DNA of 64,000 bases. It comes from Morinoia aosen. Taxonomy: Eukaryota; Arthropoda; Malacostraca; Amphipoda; Talitridae. Below the pieces are notes generated by a model. It did not search any database. It was given only the letters and a program-made list of their open reading frames with translations, and was not told the DNA's origin. Numbering within the stretch: position 1 is the first letter of the stretch; every line of letters starts with the position of its first letter. Location of the stretch: positions 13,658,001 through 13,722,000 of the forward strand of contig CM059563.1 in assembly GCA_030386875.1 (NCBI GenBank), in the 5' to 3' direction. The position numbers and the translations under genes were made by a program. This document shows, piece after piece, positions 23,546 through 34,289 of the stretch.

Positions 23546-25396
23546 CAAATTTTATTCATTGACTTCCCTAAATAAATAATGACATTTAAGACGTATATCT
23601 TGGCACTTATATTTCTAGTTCGAATATGCAGAAAGCAAACCACTTATATAAATATATATATTTGTAAGCATGGTAAGACAGAGACATGTTTTCATGCGGA
23701 GTTGCACGTGTGGGGCTGCAGATCAGGAGAGATACGGGGCCAGTTTTTGCGAGCGTGTCGGCGTAACACGTCTGACCGCCGGACCTCTAACGAGGCGTAT
23801 TTTGGGAGCCGTAATGTGCCTGAAAACGACTCGAATTCCGACGCTTAAATTGAGCTGTGGAAAATAAAGGAAACGGTGGCGTCTGGGATTAAGGCAAATT
23901 AGCGGAATACCAGCAGTCTCTTCCATTTATATTCCTTTTGCGGGGATGCGCCGAGTGTATAATGACGCTTGATAGCACTTCTCTTGTATACAAGAACGAT
24001 GTATTTCGCTACTCGACACTGATGGAATTAGCATGAAATCTGCATATCCGTTGAACCAAATTTGCTTCTAATTTCATTAAGTGCGTTAGAATTCATTTAC
24101 AATCTGTCATCTCGTGAAATGCGTAGATAATGTCGAAAATAAATTTCAAGGTCTCCAATTTTAATACCTTTTTGAGGTTTTCATTAAAAAACGATCAGAG
24201 TTCAGACATTCCTTATTCTCGCTAGAATATTACTCATAAATTTACGCAAAGTGCACATGAATACGTCTTGTTCATGCTGTTCATTTGTGGTATTTCAACA
24301 TTTGTGTTGAACATGCATCTACTGCAACAGAAGTGCAGTCGTTGAGTAAATATACTAAAGAGAGTGCCGCTCGTGCGACTCACAGTTTCAGTTATCTAGT
24401 CTTGTGTGGCTCAGACACTTACAGGTGACTGTGTTGAATCTTATCATTTTAGTCAGAGTCTGTACAACGATACAAATGGATCAAACTGTTACAAGCTCTC
24501 AGTTGTTTTCCTAAGCTAGCCAGACATGCAGCAAGAAAACAGCTGTTCACTCAAACGTGTGCATGAAAGCACACCTGCCACGCATGTGCGTCTTACAGGA
24601 AAAATATTCAACACTTGTGAGTTTTAATTATGAATTTACAGCTTGGTTTAGACATTGATTTCCGTGTAATTTTTGAATAGTTAAAGCAAGCCGCATGTGC
24701 GTCATCGTGATATTCAACATCACTTCACCAATCACTTCAACTGTAACCAATCACTTCACCTGTAGAGTAGAGTTCAACTTTTGAGTCTACCAATTGAAGT
24801 GTGTGACTTGTTGGGTCCTTAATTGTGAGAGGGTGTTCCTTGCTGCCCGCATCGCCCCCGCCAAAAGTGAGATTTAGCATCGAGGTTTGCGGTGGTCGCG
24901 CTATAAGCGCGTGAAGTACGTGGTGCACGGGTTGCTTATTTTGTAACTTATCAGCTTGTAAATACGTTCAAAGAACACATGGATTCATGCAGGTGGTTCG
25001 TATTACTAAATGACTCGTGAAATTTGGTATGCGTACATCAAATTGTGTACACTAGTTGCAATTGTGCGCGTACACATTCATAGTCACATGTGCATTTGTG
25101 GTGTTTACGACAGGAGTTCGAAATATTTAAAAGAGACCGCGAATTAAAGATTGCACGGCAGAATTTTATTAAAATATCGTCATCTCAAAAGGCTACTTTT
25201 TATCAGGCAATTAAGCGTTTCTTGCATAACACATCATCCGCTTCAGACCGTCAATTATTTCCAACTCTTAAACGTCAGCGAATTTCGTGCCCGCAATTTT
25301 AGCCCAGGTGATACCGATGCTGTTTGGTGAGCAGCGGCAAAGTGATTGTTTCTTGAAAATTGAATTGAAATGTAAAATCTCACTCGGTTTTCTTAA

Positions 25397-25399
<3 letters not shown>
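23541..25399. other. Unique intronic sequence with a GC-rich patch at about 23690-23900
   Basis: The patch at 23690-23900 is GC-richer and looks like unique DNA, a possible regulatory element. Short ORFs on both strands (for example 25090-25302) show no similarity I recognise. Confidence 0.4.

Positions 25400-25439
<40 letters not shown>
25400..25439. repeat. (TA)n microsatellite
   Basis: About 20 uninterrupted TA dinucleotides. Confidence 0.98.
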
Positions 25440-25441
<2 letters not shown>

Positions 25442-25539
25442 TAACATTCGCTTATTTTTGTAGAATAAATTATATGGATACGGGGAACATTTTTTACATG
25501 CGACTAGCTTTCCTAATTTTTCAAACAGCGTACAGTGTA

Positions 25540-25810
25540 CATGCGTACGTACTTTATTTCCTTTAGTACTATGTCGATGTGAGTACTCTGTTCACGAACG
25601 TACTTTACTTTCGAACGTACTCTTCATATGAGTACTCAGATTACGTATACGTACCCTGTGGGCCTACTCCACGTACTTGCTTCACGTTCGTACTTTCTTC
25701 ATTTGCATATTCTGATTCATCACGCATTGTACCCACATGCGTATGTTAGTTCACAGGCCTGCTCAAATTACTCACGTACTCTAGCTAAGCGTACTCTGTT
25801 GCGTACCTTC
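25540..25810. repeat. Degenerate tandem repeat around CGTACT
   Basis: CGTACTTT, GAGTACTC and GCGTACTCT recur every 20-30 bp. This is a decayed array. Confidence 0.6.
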
Positions 25811-26554
25811 TCTACCGACATGCACGAATCGACTAATTGTCGGAGCACGGCCTCTCAAACAAATATTATGCCCTTTCTGCGTAGATTCCGCGTTTCCTTA
25901 ACTCCATACTAAATGGTGCCTTCCTCCTTCCTCTCTTTGGATCGCATTTGTTGCTGCAGGTAGGGAGGCTAAAACTAACGACTAAACTAACTCAAACAAA
26001 TATATTTCATTTCATCAGGATGCTTAATTAAATAGAAATTACTCAAATGTTAGGAATTTCTATGTATTATATACCAGTGAACCAAAATAATCGGTAATTT
26101 CAAGAGATATTAAGCCAATCAGACACGAAAGAAATATATTGAAATTACTATGTTAAATTTGAAATGATCAATACTCAGTTGTATTTATATACTTAGGGAG
26201 CCAAAACCTGACGCAATCTTTCATTATAATTCTCCATCATACATGCAGTAAAGTACATGCCTCAACAGTCAAATTCTTACACTCATTCTGATAAAGTTCT
26301 CCCAATAACTTGAGATTTAAAAGTCTCCATTTCATTACATTTATTTTTAGCTTTAACGTTATCCTGTGGTGCTCTGTTCTATTGAGGTGTGGCCTCTGTG
26401 ATGACCGCTCTAATACAGTACGTCAACTTTGTTTTGTTTTTTTCAACCAATTCTTGGCTATTTTCGAAGTATGAGGTGGGTTATTGTCAGCTGGACAAAG
26501 CTCTTACGGCAGCTCAGATTGAGCTGTTGCATAACCTTTCAGGCTGTAGTTCAA
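25811..26554. other. Unique intronic sequence
   Basis: AT-rich sequence. I see nothing recognisable. Confidence 0.45.
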
Positions 26555-26770
26555 AATATCAAAATATTCTTCCCTTTTCGTCATAAAATATTTTCACTGT
26601 AAAATATTCTTTCTTTTGCACTTTAAAAAATTCTTACTTCTTTATTATACAATATTTTTTCTTTTTCATTCTAAAATATTCTTCCTTTTTCATTGTAAAA
26701 TATTCTCCTTATTTCATAATAAAACATTCTTTCTTTTTCATAATAAAATATACTTTATTTTTCATAATTC
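26555..26770. repeat. Tandem repeat, about 24-bp unit, 9 copies
   Basis: The unit is close to AAAATATTCTTTCTTTTTCA followed by TAAT. Confidence 0.88.
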
Positions 26771-27427
26771 CACCAACCTTGACGCGTCTCTCGAGTCCAT
26801 ACGCAGCAAAGTTTACCCGAAGCACTAAGCTCCCACCTCCATTTTCACTGCAGGAATGACGCTCTTTGAAAGACGTTCTTCACCAGATTTGCTGTGCATG
26901 TGTGATATGTTATAGTGAAAGAGTTCAATCTCAGTCTTATATTATTTTTCACGAGTGCTTTCTCGTCTCATAGAAACATTACAACAAGATGATGTTTATT
27001 AATTTGTTTGCCCACACATTCAACTAGAATACAATAGATTTCAACAATTTCTAGCACCTCTATACACACTTTGTAATTAACATGGCAAATTAAGTCCTAT
27101 CTTTGAGATGCTCTGGCTTCAGAAACGGTGTTTTTTGAAGGACATATACCTTGAGACCTCCTGTCTTCATCATTCCACCACACTGTCCTGCGAGACACGT
27201 TGTGGTCATCCCACGTATCTAAGTTATCCTTAAATAAAGCAAAAGGGCTGTTAATGAAAAGAAAACGACCGAGAAAAATATTGGTTGATATCCTATCTAA
27301 CCCTTTTTTTTTGTTAGATATGCTATGTGACAATTTTTTCAATTGTTTTTTTTCGTTCTCTTTCATAAAACTTCCTTGTTTCCACGTCGTTCTTTATTAG
27401 GGGCGTCAGCTTCTCCTGCGCTCTCCA
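26771..27427. other. Unique intronic sequence, possible decayed transposon
   Basis: A minus-strand ORF (27097-27366, 89 codons) lies directly downstream of the HTH-like fragment at 27428-27625. It shows no domain I recognise. The segment 26955-27000 resembles 27815-27865 loosely. Confidence 0.35.
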
Positions 27428-27625
27428 TTATCCCTTCCCCACCGTCGACTCAGGAAGATCAAATCTCTTGGAGGCCGTGTCACACTCTTCAGCTTCGATG
27501 TGAAAATTCACAATTTTATTTTTGTCCTTTACTGTACGTATGTTTTTTGTCTCAGGCATTTTTTGTGTCTTCTCACAAATCACTGCCAGCCTTGAAGTAA
27601 TAATTTTATTTCCTTTGAAATGCAT
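27428..27625 (-). pseudogene. Possible fragment of a psq/CENP-B-type HTH (pogo-like transposase relic)
   Basis: The minus-strand ORF of 65 codons ends NFHIEAEECDTASKRFDLPE followed by STV. The pattern (A)ASKRFxLPxSTV is typical of the second and third helices of psq/CENP-B N-terminal HTH domains found in pogo/Tigger transposases and their domesticated relatives. The frame then stops, and no downstream DDE catalytic domain is visible. Similarity is short, so this is tentative. Confidence 0.3.
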
Positions 27626-28000
27626 TAAAAATGTCCTAAAATCCTATGTAGCACACCATGAGTTCAGGTTTAATATGACGGTTCTTTAATACAGGTGATA
27701 AAAATAAAAATTAATTACTAATTGCTCCATTATTTTTTCCCAGTGAAAATTTTGTTGAAATAAAGGTTTATAAAAAATCTCCAATGGCATCAAAGCTTAA
27801 AAGCATTATCGCTCATACATACTTTCACATCTCGTAGAACCATAACAAGATAGCATTTAATACCCTCCAAAACTTACTTGCCTACGAATAATACTGGCCA
27901 ACCCACAATAATACCTAAATAGATACCAATAATACCGCACAAATAAATTCCACAAATTCACATATTTGCGTGCAGATGCCTAAATTAGCGCAAAAGACCA
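27626..28000. other. Unique intronic sequence
   Basis: AT-rich sequence. I see nothing recognisable. Confidence 0.45.
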
Positions 28001-28335
28001 CCAAACTTGAACACCGCCAACTCCCCTCGCGCCCCACAGCGACCGCCGTCTCAACAGACGCCGGGATTTTCGTTGACCTTCTTGAAGAGCTTCAAGCAGA
28101 CAGCCGCGGCAGGCGGTAATACGTTCATTACCGTACAGAACGGTTAATTGATGAGTTATGGGAGGTGCTAACGATGCACCAGGTCGTTCGATTGGTCAGA
28201 ACACGCGGCGCACTGATTGGTGGCCGCGGCACTCGTGCCGCACCGACCTGTCCCGGCACGGGGCAGCGGGCGCGCGCCCTGCTGCTGCTGCGCCCCTGCT
28301 GCGTTTGTGCTTACGTTCCTCTTGTGGTCACGTGA
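28001..28335. other. GC- and CpG-rich island with two inverted CCAAT boxes
   Basis: About 330 bp of CpG-rich DNA contains CGATTGG (28189-28195) and GATTGG (28215-28220), which are CCAAT on the minus strand. It also contains the near-palindrome GCGGCACTCGTGCCGC and a CACGTG near the end. Composition and motifs resemble promoter or enhancer DNA. No transcript start can be assigned. Confidence 0.4.
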
Positions 28336-28337
28336 TA

Positions 28338-29418
28338 TAATGGTTACGTATATTTTTTTAAATATATTACGGTTACATATGGTCTCGTATATTATGGTCA
28401 CATATACTCGTAATATGATTACACTTTATGGTTACATATATTGTGGTTACACATATTATGGTTACATACGTTATGGTTACACATATTATGGTTACACATA
28501 TTACGGTTACACATATTATGGTTACATATATTACGGTTACGCATATTATGGTTACACATATTACGGTTACACATATTATGGTTACACATATTATGGTTAC
28601 ACATATTACGGTTACACATATTATGGTTACACATATTACGGTTACACGTATTATGGTTACACATATTATGGCTACACATATTACGGTTACACATATTACG
28701 GTTACACATATTACGGTTACACATATTATGGTTACACATATTATGGCTACACATATAATGGTTACACACATTACGGTTACACATATTATGGTTACACATA
28801 TTACGGTTACACATATTATGGTTACACATATTACGGTTACACATATTATGGTTGCACATATTACGGTTACACATATTATGGTTACACATATTACGGTTAC
28901 ACGTATTATGGTTACACATATTATGGCTACACATATTATGGTTACACATATTACGGTTACACATATTATGGTTACACATATTATGGTTGCACATATTATG
29001 GTTACACATATTATGGTTACACATATTATGGTTGCACATATTATGGTTACACGTATTATGGTTACACATATTACGGTTACACGTATTATGGTTACACATA
29101 TTATGGCTACACATATTATGGTTACACATATTACGGTTACACATATTATGGTTACACATATTATGGTTACACATATTATGGTTGCACATATTATGGTTAC
29201 ACATATTATGGTTACACATATTATGGTTGCACATATTATGGTTACACATATTATGGTTACACATATTATGGTTGCACATATTATGGTTACACATATTATG
29301 GTTACACATATTATGGTTGCACATATTATGGTTACACATATTATGGTTACACATATTATGGTTACACATATTATGGTTGCACATATTATGGTTACATATG
29401 CTTACACATTATGGTTAA
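28338..29418. repeat. Minisatellite, 15-bp unit, about 70 copies
   Basis: The unit is GTTACACATATTATG, with ATTACGG, GCTAC and GTTGC variants. In the second half the variants recur as 45-bp (three-unit) blocks. As 15 is a multiple of three, every frame stays open on both strands (YYGYT, MVTHI and NHNMC repeats of up to 408 codons). The 408-codon ORF starting in the adjacent GC-rich island is an artefact of this. Confidence 0.98.
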
Positions 29419-29471
29419 AAATATTTATTGTATAACGAAGTGATAGCTATATCCCCTGTTTTTTTTGGGGG

Positions 29472-29652
29472 TATTGCTATGTGAAGTGACGTCATGATGT
29501 ATGTTGCTGCTATGTGAAGTGACGTCATGATGTGTGTTGGTGCCATGTGAAGTGACGTCATGATGTGTGTTGGTGCCATGTGAAGTGACGTCATGATGTG
29601 TGTTGGTGCCATGTGAAGTGACGTCATGATGTGTGTTGCTGCCATGTGAAGT
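29472..29652. repeat. CRE minisatellite, left part, 33-bp unit, 5 copies
   Basis: Each unit has GTGAAGTGACGTCATGATG followed by TGTTGGTGCCAT. This is the same family as 31852-32968, separated from it by the inserted LINE. Every copy holds TGACGTCA. Confidence 0.95.
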
Positions 29653-30081
29653 TAAACAATTTAAACAATTTTTTTTTTTTTTTTTTTTTTTTAACAATTT
29701 AAACAATTTATTTACCACAGGTGATACAGGGATAAAATGTTTCTTAAGTCTAGTACAATGGTCAAATTTGAGTATAGCTACCTGTGGGCCCGAATAAGTT
29801 CAGTGACTTCTAGGGCATCCTACCATCAAGGTTAGTCTTAGGAGTACAATAATGTTTAACCTAATTCACTTAAACTAGAGACGTATTAGACTGATCAATG
29901 AGATAATTAACTCGAAATTAGATACTTCATTTCACAATATAGTTCATATGGACTTGATTTAACAGTATAGTCGACAAACGATTCAAGAACAGACTGAAGA
30001 TCGGCGAAATTAACCAAGGCGAATTACATTATTAGGACCAGTTATGTAGGTGACAAGGTTTGACTCTGTGATCTTACACGA

Positions 30082-30784
30082 CTAGTAATCTGATAGGAAG
30101 TGAGACTCAAGATTATTTTTGAATACCTTATAAGAATTACTTTCACGGATCTCCGCAGGTATTGAGTTCCAAGTTTTAGTTCCAACGAAGAGGATACTGT
30201 GTTGTGACCGAGCCTTTGAGTAATAAGGAAGCATGAATTTACTTCTATTTCGGGTTAAATGGTCGTGATGACCAGTTTGCGCAGTTAATAGTTGTTTTAG
30301 GCTATTGTCGCCATCATTTGTTAATGTTTTGTAAATGAAATTGCAAATGGAGATTTTGTAGAGATCCGAGAGCTTAAGTATTCGTAAATTTTTGAATGAG
30401 TCATTTGTGTGAGCATTATATTCTAGATTCTTTACCGCTCTTATGGCTCTTTTTTGCAGGGTAAAAATTTTGTTGGTTTTATTTTTATCAGTTCCGTACC
30501 ATGCTTCTATTCCGTATTGCAAGTATGGTGAAATGAGCGTTCGGTAGAGCATTTGTAAGGCTGTTTCAGGCAGGAAATTTTTAACTTTATTTAGGATTCC
30601 GATAGATTTTGATAATTTAGAACTTATATGAGCGATGTGCTCTTTAAAGGTTAGATGTTTGTCTATTATGATGCCCAGGAATTTACTTGAGTTGCTTTCT
30701 TCGATTTCACCTTCGCCAATTTGAATGCGTGGGAGAGATATATTTTTCTTGTATGAGAATGTAATATATTTTGTTTTATCGATA
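30082..30784 (-). pseudogene. Non-LTR retrotransposon reverse transcriptase, C-terminal part
   Basis: This continues the RT reading frame on the far side of the MITE. It shows the thumb-region motif SSKFLGIIIDKHLTFKEHI, then LYRTLISPYLQYGIEAW, then TLQKRAIRAV, and a C-terminal tail ending LESHFLSDY and a stop. These are the usual C-terminal blocks of Jockey/CR1/L2-group elements. No stop or frameshift lies between the TTAA junction and the terminal stop. The only lesion here, apart from the 5' truncation, is the MITE. Confidence 0.9.
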
Positions 30785-31010
30785 TTAACACCTTAAGTGC
30801 GGCGTGACCCACCGGTGGTCATTTAGGTGATTTTCATAACGCTGCTGGCCGACTAGCAGTAACTGACTCAATTTTTATGAATACTAAATGAAAGTTAAAT
30901 GAAGGCATGATCCAGTCAATGTTTGCTATTTTCAATTTTTTTTACTACAATTGACTAAATTTGAGCTGGATATTGAACTTCAGTTTAACCCGCCGCACTT
31001 AACGTGTTAA
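30785..31010. mobile_element. piggyBac-type MITE nested in the LINE, with TTAA target duplication
   Basis: The 218-bp element at 30789-31006 is flanked by TTAA at 30785-30788 and 31007-31010. The terminal inverted repeats are CACCTTAAGTGCGGCG at the left and CACGTTAAGTGCGGCG at the right (read on the minus strand), 15 of 16 identical. The left subterminal palindrome CCACCGGTGG is of a kind common in piggyBac-like elements. There is no coding capacity. Removing the element with one TTAA copy leaves the RT frame uninterrupted. Confidence 0.93.
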
Positions 31011-31848
31011 GGCTTATTTTATTAGCTTTAAGCCACAATGAAACCTTATGAAGTTCATTATTTATACGCTCCGCCATCCTAGCGGGATTTTGGTCTGGAA
31101 GGACCGCAGAAAGGGTACTGTCATCGGCAAAGAGTATGAATTTGAAGAATGATGTAGATTGAATGATGTCATTGATAAAGATTAGAAATAGGAGAGGCCC
31201 AAGGACAGATCCTTGTGGAACTCCATGGCTAATTGTCTGTGGGTCTGATTTTGCGTCGTCAATGACAACGTATTGTTTCCGATTTGCTAAGTATGATCTG
31301 AACCAATCATGGGCAGCCCCTCGAATGCCATAACAATGTAGTTTCGAGAGTAATACGTTATGGTCCACACAATCGAATGCTTTTCGAAAGTCAAGCAATA
31401 CGGAGAAAACAAGCTTTCCTTCATCTATATTATAATAAAGGTATTGCAAATGATTTAATACCGCTTGTGTCGTAGATTTCTTAGAACGAAAACCGTATTG
31501 TTTGTCGTAGAGGAAAGATTTTTGTTCAAAATACGAATACACTTTTTTATACACAATTTTCTCGAATATTTTGCTAATAATTGGTAGTACAGAGATAGGT
31601 CTATAATTGTTGATGCAGTTTTTATCACCATTTTTAAAAATAGGGGTGACTCTCGCAACTTTGAAAGAGTTGGGGAAGATACCTTGAGAAAGGGATTGGT
31701 TGATAATATAAGATATGCACGGTGCTATTATATCAGCTATAGCCTTAAGAACTTTAGTCGAAAAATTTTTCAATCCACTTGATTTATTTTTCAAGTTGTT
31801 TATGCACGTAATTACATCGGAGGGATTAGTTGGCGTGAAAGTGACGTT
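31011..31848 (-). pseudogene. Non-LTR retrotransposon reverse transcriptase, N-terminal part
   Basis: About 280 codons of RT are present. In order they show the NNYRPISVLP motif, GFRSKKSTTQA, the palm motif with DFRKAFDCVDH, GVPQGSVLGPLLFLIFINDI, and the catalytic FADDS. Motif spacing and wording fit the Jockey/CR1/L2 group of LINEs. The endonuclease domain and ORF1 are missing. The frame is open upstream straight into the 33-bp minisatellite (TSLHMAATHIM repeats), giving a chimeric ORF of about 656 codons to 32955 that has no biological meaning. It is cut at 31010 by the piggyBac-type MITE. The visible RT has no frameshift or stop of its own. Confidence 0.9.
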
Positions 31849-31851
31849 GGC

Positions 31852-32968
31852 GTGAAGTGACGTCATGATGTGTGTTGCTGCCATGTGAAGTGACGTCATG
31901 ATGTGTGTTGCTGCCATGTGAAGTGACGTCATGATGTGCGTTGCTGCCATGTGAAGTGACGTCATGATGTGTGTTGCTGCCGTGTGAAGTGACGTCATGA
32001 TGTGAGTTGCTGCCATGTGAAGTGACGTCATGATGTGTGTTGCTGCCATGTGAAGTGACGTCACGATGTGTGTTGCTGCCATGTGAAGTGACGTCATGAT
32101 GTGTGTTGCTGCCATGTGAAGTGACGTCATGATGTGTGTTGCTGCCACGTGAAGTGACGTCATGATGTGTGTTGCTGCCACGTGAAGTGACGTCATGATG
32201 TGTGTTGCTGCCACGTGTAGTGACGTCATGATGTGTGTTGCTGCCACGTGAAGTGACGTCATGATGTGCGTTGCTGCCACGTGAAATGACGTCACGATGT
32301 GTGTTGCTGCCATGTGAAGTGACGTCATGATGTGTGTTGCTGCCGTGTGAGGTGACGTCATGATGTGTGTTGCTGCCACGTGAAGTGACGTCACGATGTG
32401 TGTTGCTGCCGTGTGAAGTGACGTCATGATGTGTGTTGCTGCCATGTAAAGTGACGTCATGATGTGTGTTGCTGCCACGTGAAGTGACGTCACGATGTGT
32501 GTTGCTGCATTGTGAAGTGACGTCATGATGTGTGTTGCTGCCACGTGAAGTGACGTCATGATGTGTGTTGCTGCCACGTGAAGTGACGTCATGATGTGTG
32601 TTGCTGCCATGTGAAGTGACGTCATGATGTGTGTTGCTGCCACGTGAAGCGACGTCATGATGTGTGTTGCTGCCATGTGAAGTGACGTCATGATGTGTGT
32701 TGCTGCCATGTGAAGTGACGTCATGATGTGTGTTGCTGCCATGTGAAGTGACGTCATGATGTGTGTTGCTGCCGTGGGAAGTGACGTCATGATGTGTTTT
32801 GCTGCAATGTGAAGTGACGTCATGATGTGTGTTGCTGTCATGTGACGTGACGTCATGATGTGTGTTGCTGTCATGTGAAGTGACGTCATGATGTGTGTTG
32901 CTGCCATGTGAAGTGACGTCATGATGTGTATTGCTGCCATGTGAAGTGACGTCATGATGTGCGTTGCC
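31852..32968. repeat. CRE minisatellite, right part, 33-bp unit, about 34 copies
   Basis: The unit carries GAAGTGACGTCATGATGTG, then TGTTGCTGCC(A/G)(T/C)GTG. TGACGTCA is kept in almost every copy, while the CCATGTG/CCACGTG/CCGTGTG and CATGATG/CACGATG positions vary. CCACGTG copies also create the E-box CACGTG. Confidence 0.97.
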
Positions 32969-33059
32969 TCACGTTTAAGTTAAAATCACCCACTAGGACA
33001 GCCTTCACTTATATTATGCTATTGCGTCACTTCTGAACTAACGAGGGTTTCTAAAACTT

Positions 33060-33345
33060 CGTGCGTGTTGCTTAAAAAAATAATTCTGACACTCTGCACG
33101 TATTGCTGACACTCGGTGTATGTTGCTGGCACCTCACACCTGTTGCTGACATATCGTATATGTTGCTGACTCTCCGTGCGTGTTGCGGACTCTTTGTGCA
33201 TATTTCTGGCGTTTCAAACCTGTTGCTGACATTTCGTGTACTTTGCTGGGACTTTGTGCATGTTGCTGACACTCAGGACGGACATCTGACAGTCAGTGCG
33301 TGTTGCTGACATTCAGCGCGTACATCTGACACTCGCCACGCACAC
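33060..33345. repeat. Degenerate tandem repeat around TTGCTGACAC
   Basis: GTGCGTGTTGCTGACACTC and variants recur every 20-25 bp, about twelve times. Confidence 0.8.
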
Positions 33346-33361
33346 GCAGCAACGCGCCACC

Positions 33362-33386
33362 AACACACACACACACACACACACAC
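33362..33386. repeat. (CA)n microsatellite
   Basis: About 12 CA dinucleotides. Confidence 0.95.
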
Positions 33387-33535
33387 GCACTAATCAGGCA
33401 GATTAGCAGGCTGCACACACCCTACACACACTAGACGCGCAGGAACGACCCGTCTTTATTTTGTGGGTGGTTTACGGCCGCGTTACGGCCGTCCGGTCGC
33501 CCCTGCTCGCCTCACGCGCGCTCGCAGTGTTGTTG

Positions 33536-33792
33536 TTTGTTTGCACGTATTGTTGCGTAGTGTTGCGTAGTGTGTTGGTTTGCGCGAAGTGTTGCGTATT
33601 GTGTTAGATTGCTCGCATTGTTACATATTGTGTTGGCTCGCGTGGATTATTGCGTATTGGGATGGCTTGCGCGTTGTGTTGCGTAGTGTGTTGGCGTGCG
33701 CGTTGTGTTGCGTAGTGTGTTGGCGTGCGCTTTGTGTTGCGTAGTGTGTTGACTTGCGCGTTGTGTTGCGTAGTGTGTTGGCCTGTGCGCAA
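33536..33792. repeat. Tandem repeat, about 28-bp unit, 9 copies
   Basis: TTGTGTTGCGTAGTGTGTTG followed by GCGTGCGCG. Several copies contain the GCGTG core. Confidence 0.9.
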
Positions 33793-34289
33793 CTGCAAGG
33801 CACTCAACGTAAATTTTATTACATAGAGTAAATGCGAGTGGATAACAGTAAATGTAATCGGTATGTAATAAATTAAATGTTAACATTCATGCGCTAAAGC
33901 GCAATAAGTATTAAAAGTACGTTAAGCCCAAGTGTATGCTAGTACACTCACATACCCTATAATCATTGCTAGGGTTACATTGTAACTCAATTATTTGTAA
34001 ATCTACGAAATTGTGTTCAAGTGTCAAATCAAAAATATGCCCTAATATGCAATTAACACAAGAGTTTTATTGAAGTAGCGTAACGTGATTATAGATTAGA
34101 TGTTATTATAAGGATTTTAAGATATGGTTATTATAAACCAGCCACATTACATATGACAATGCATGCCCGTATGAAGCACAGCCTGGCAAGCTGCGTCTTT
34201 TGCAGTTGAGGCAGCAGCAAAATCCTGTTTCTCGGCCCTGGGCTACGTCGAATCGCTCTTAATTTGACCGTAATGTAGTCAAACAGTTA
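33793..34289. other. Unique intronic sequence
   Basis: I see no gene or repeat. Confidence 0.45.

Larger units (their letters stand above)
29653..31851 (-). mobile_element. 5'-truncated non-LTR retrotransposon inserted in the CRE minisatellite
   Basis: This minus-strand LINE fragment is about 2.0 kb without its own insertion. It starts abruptly at the N-terminal edge of the RT domain (5' truncation near 31851). It ends near 29653 after a short 3' UTR with TTGTTTAAA repeats around an A-run of about 23 (seen as T at 29669-29692). The same minisatellite flanks both sides. GTGAAGT occurs at both junctions and may be the target duplication, but since it is part of the repeat unit it cannot be proved. 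Confidence 0.92.

Noticed and set aside
28217-29443. 408-codon ORF with YYGYT repeats that looks like a structural protein
   Set aside because: The 15-bp unit keeps all frames open on both strands, and comparable ORFs appear in other frames. The N-terminal part comes from a GC-rich intronic island.
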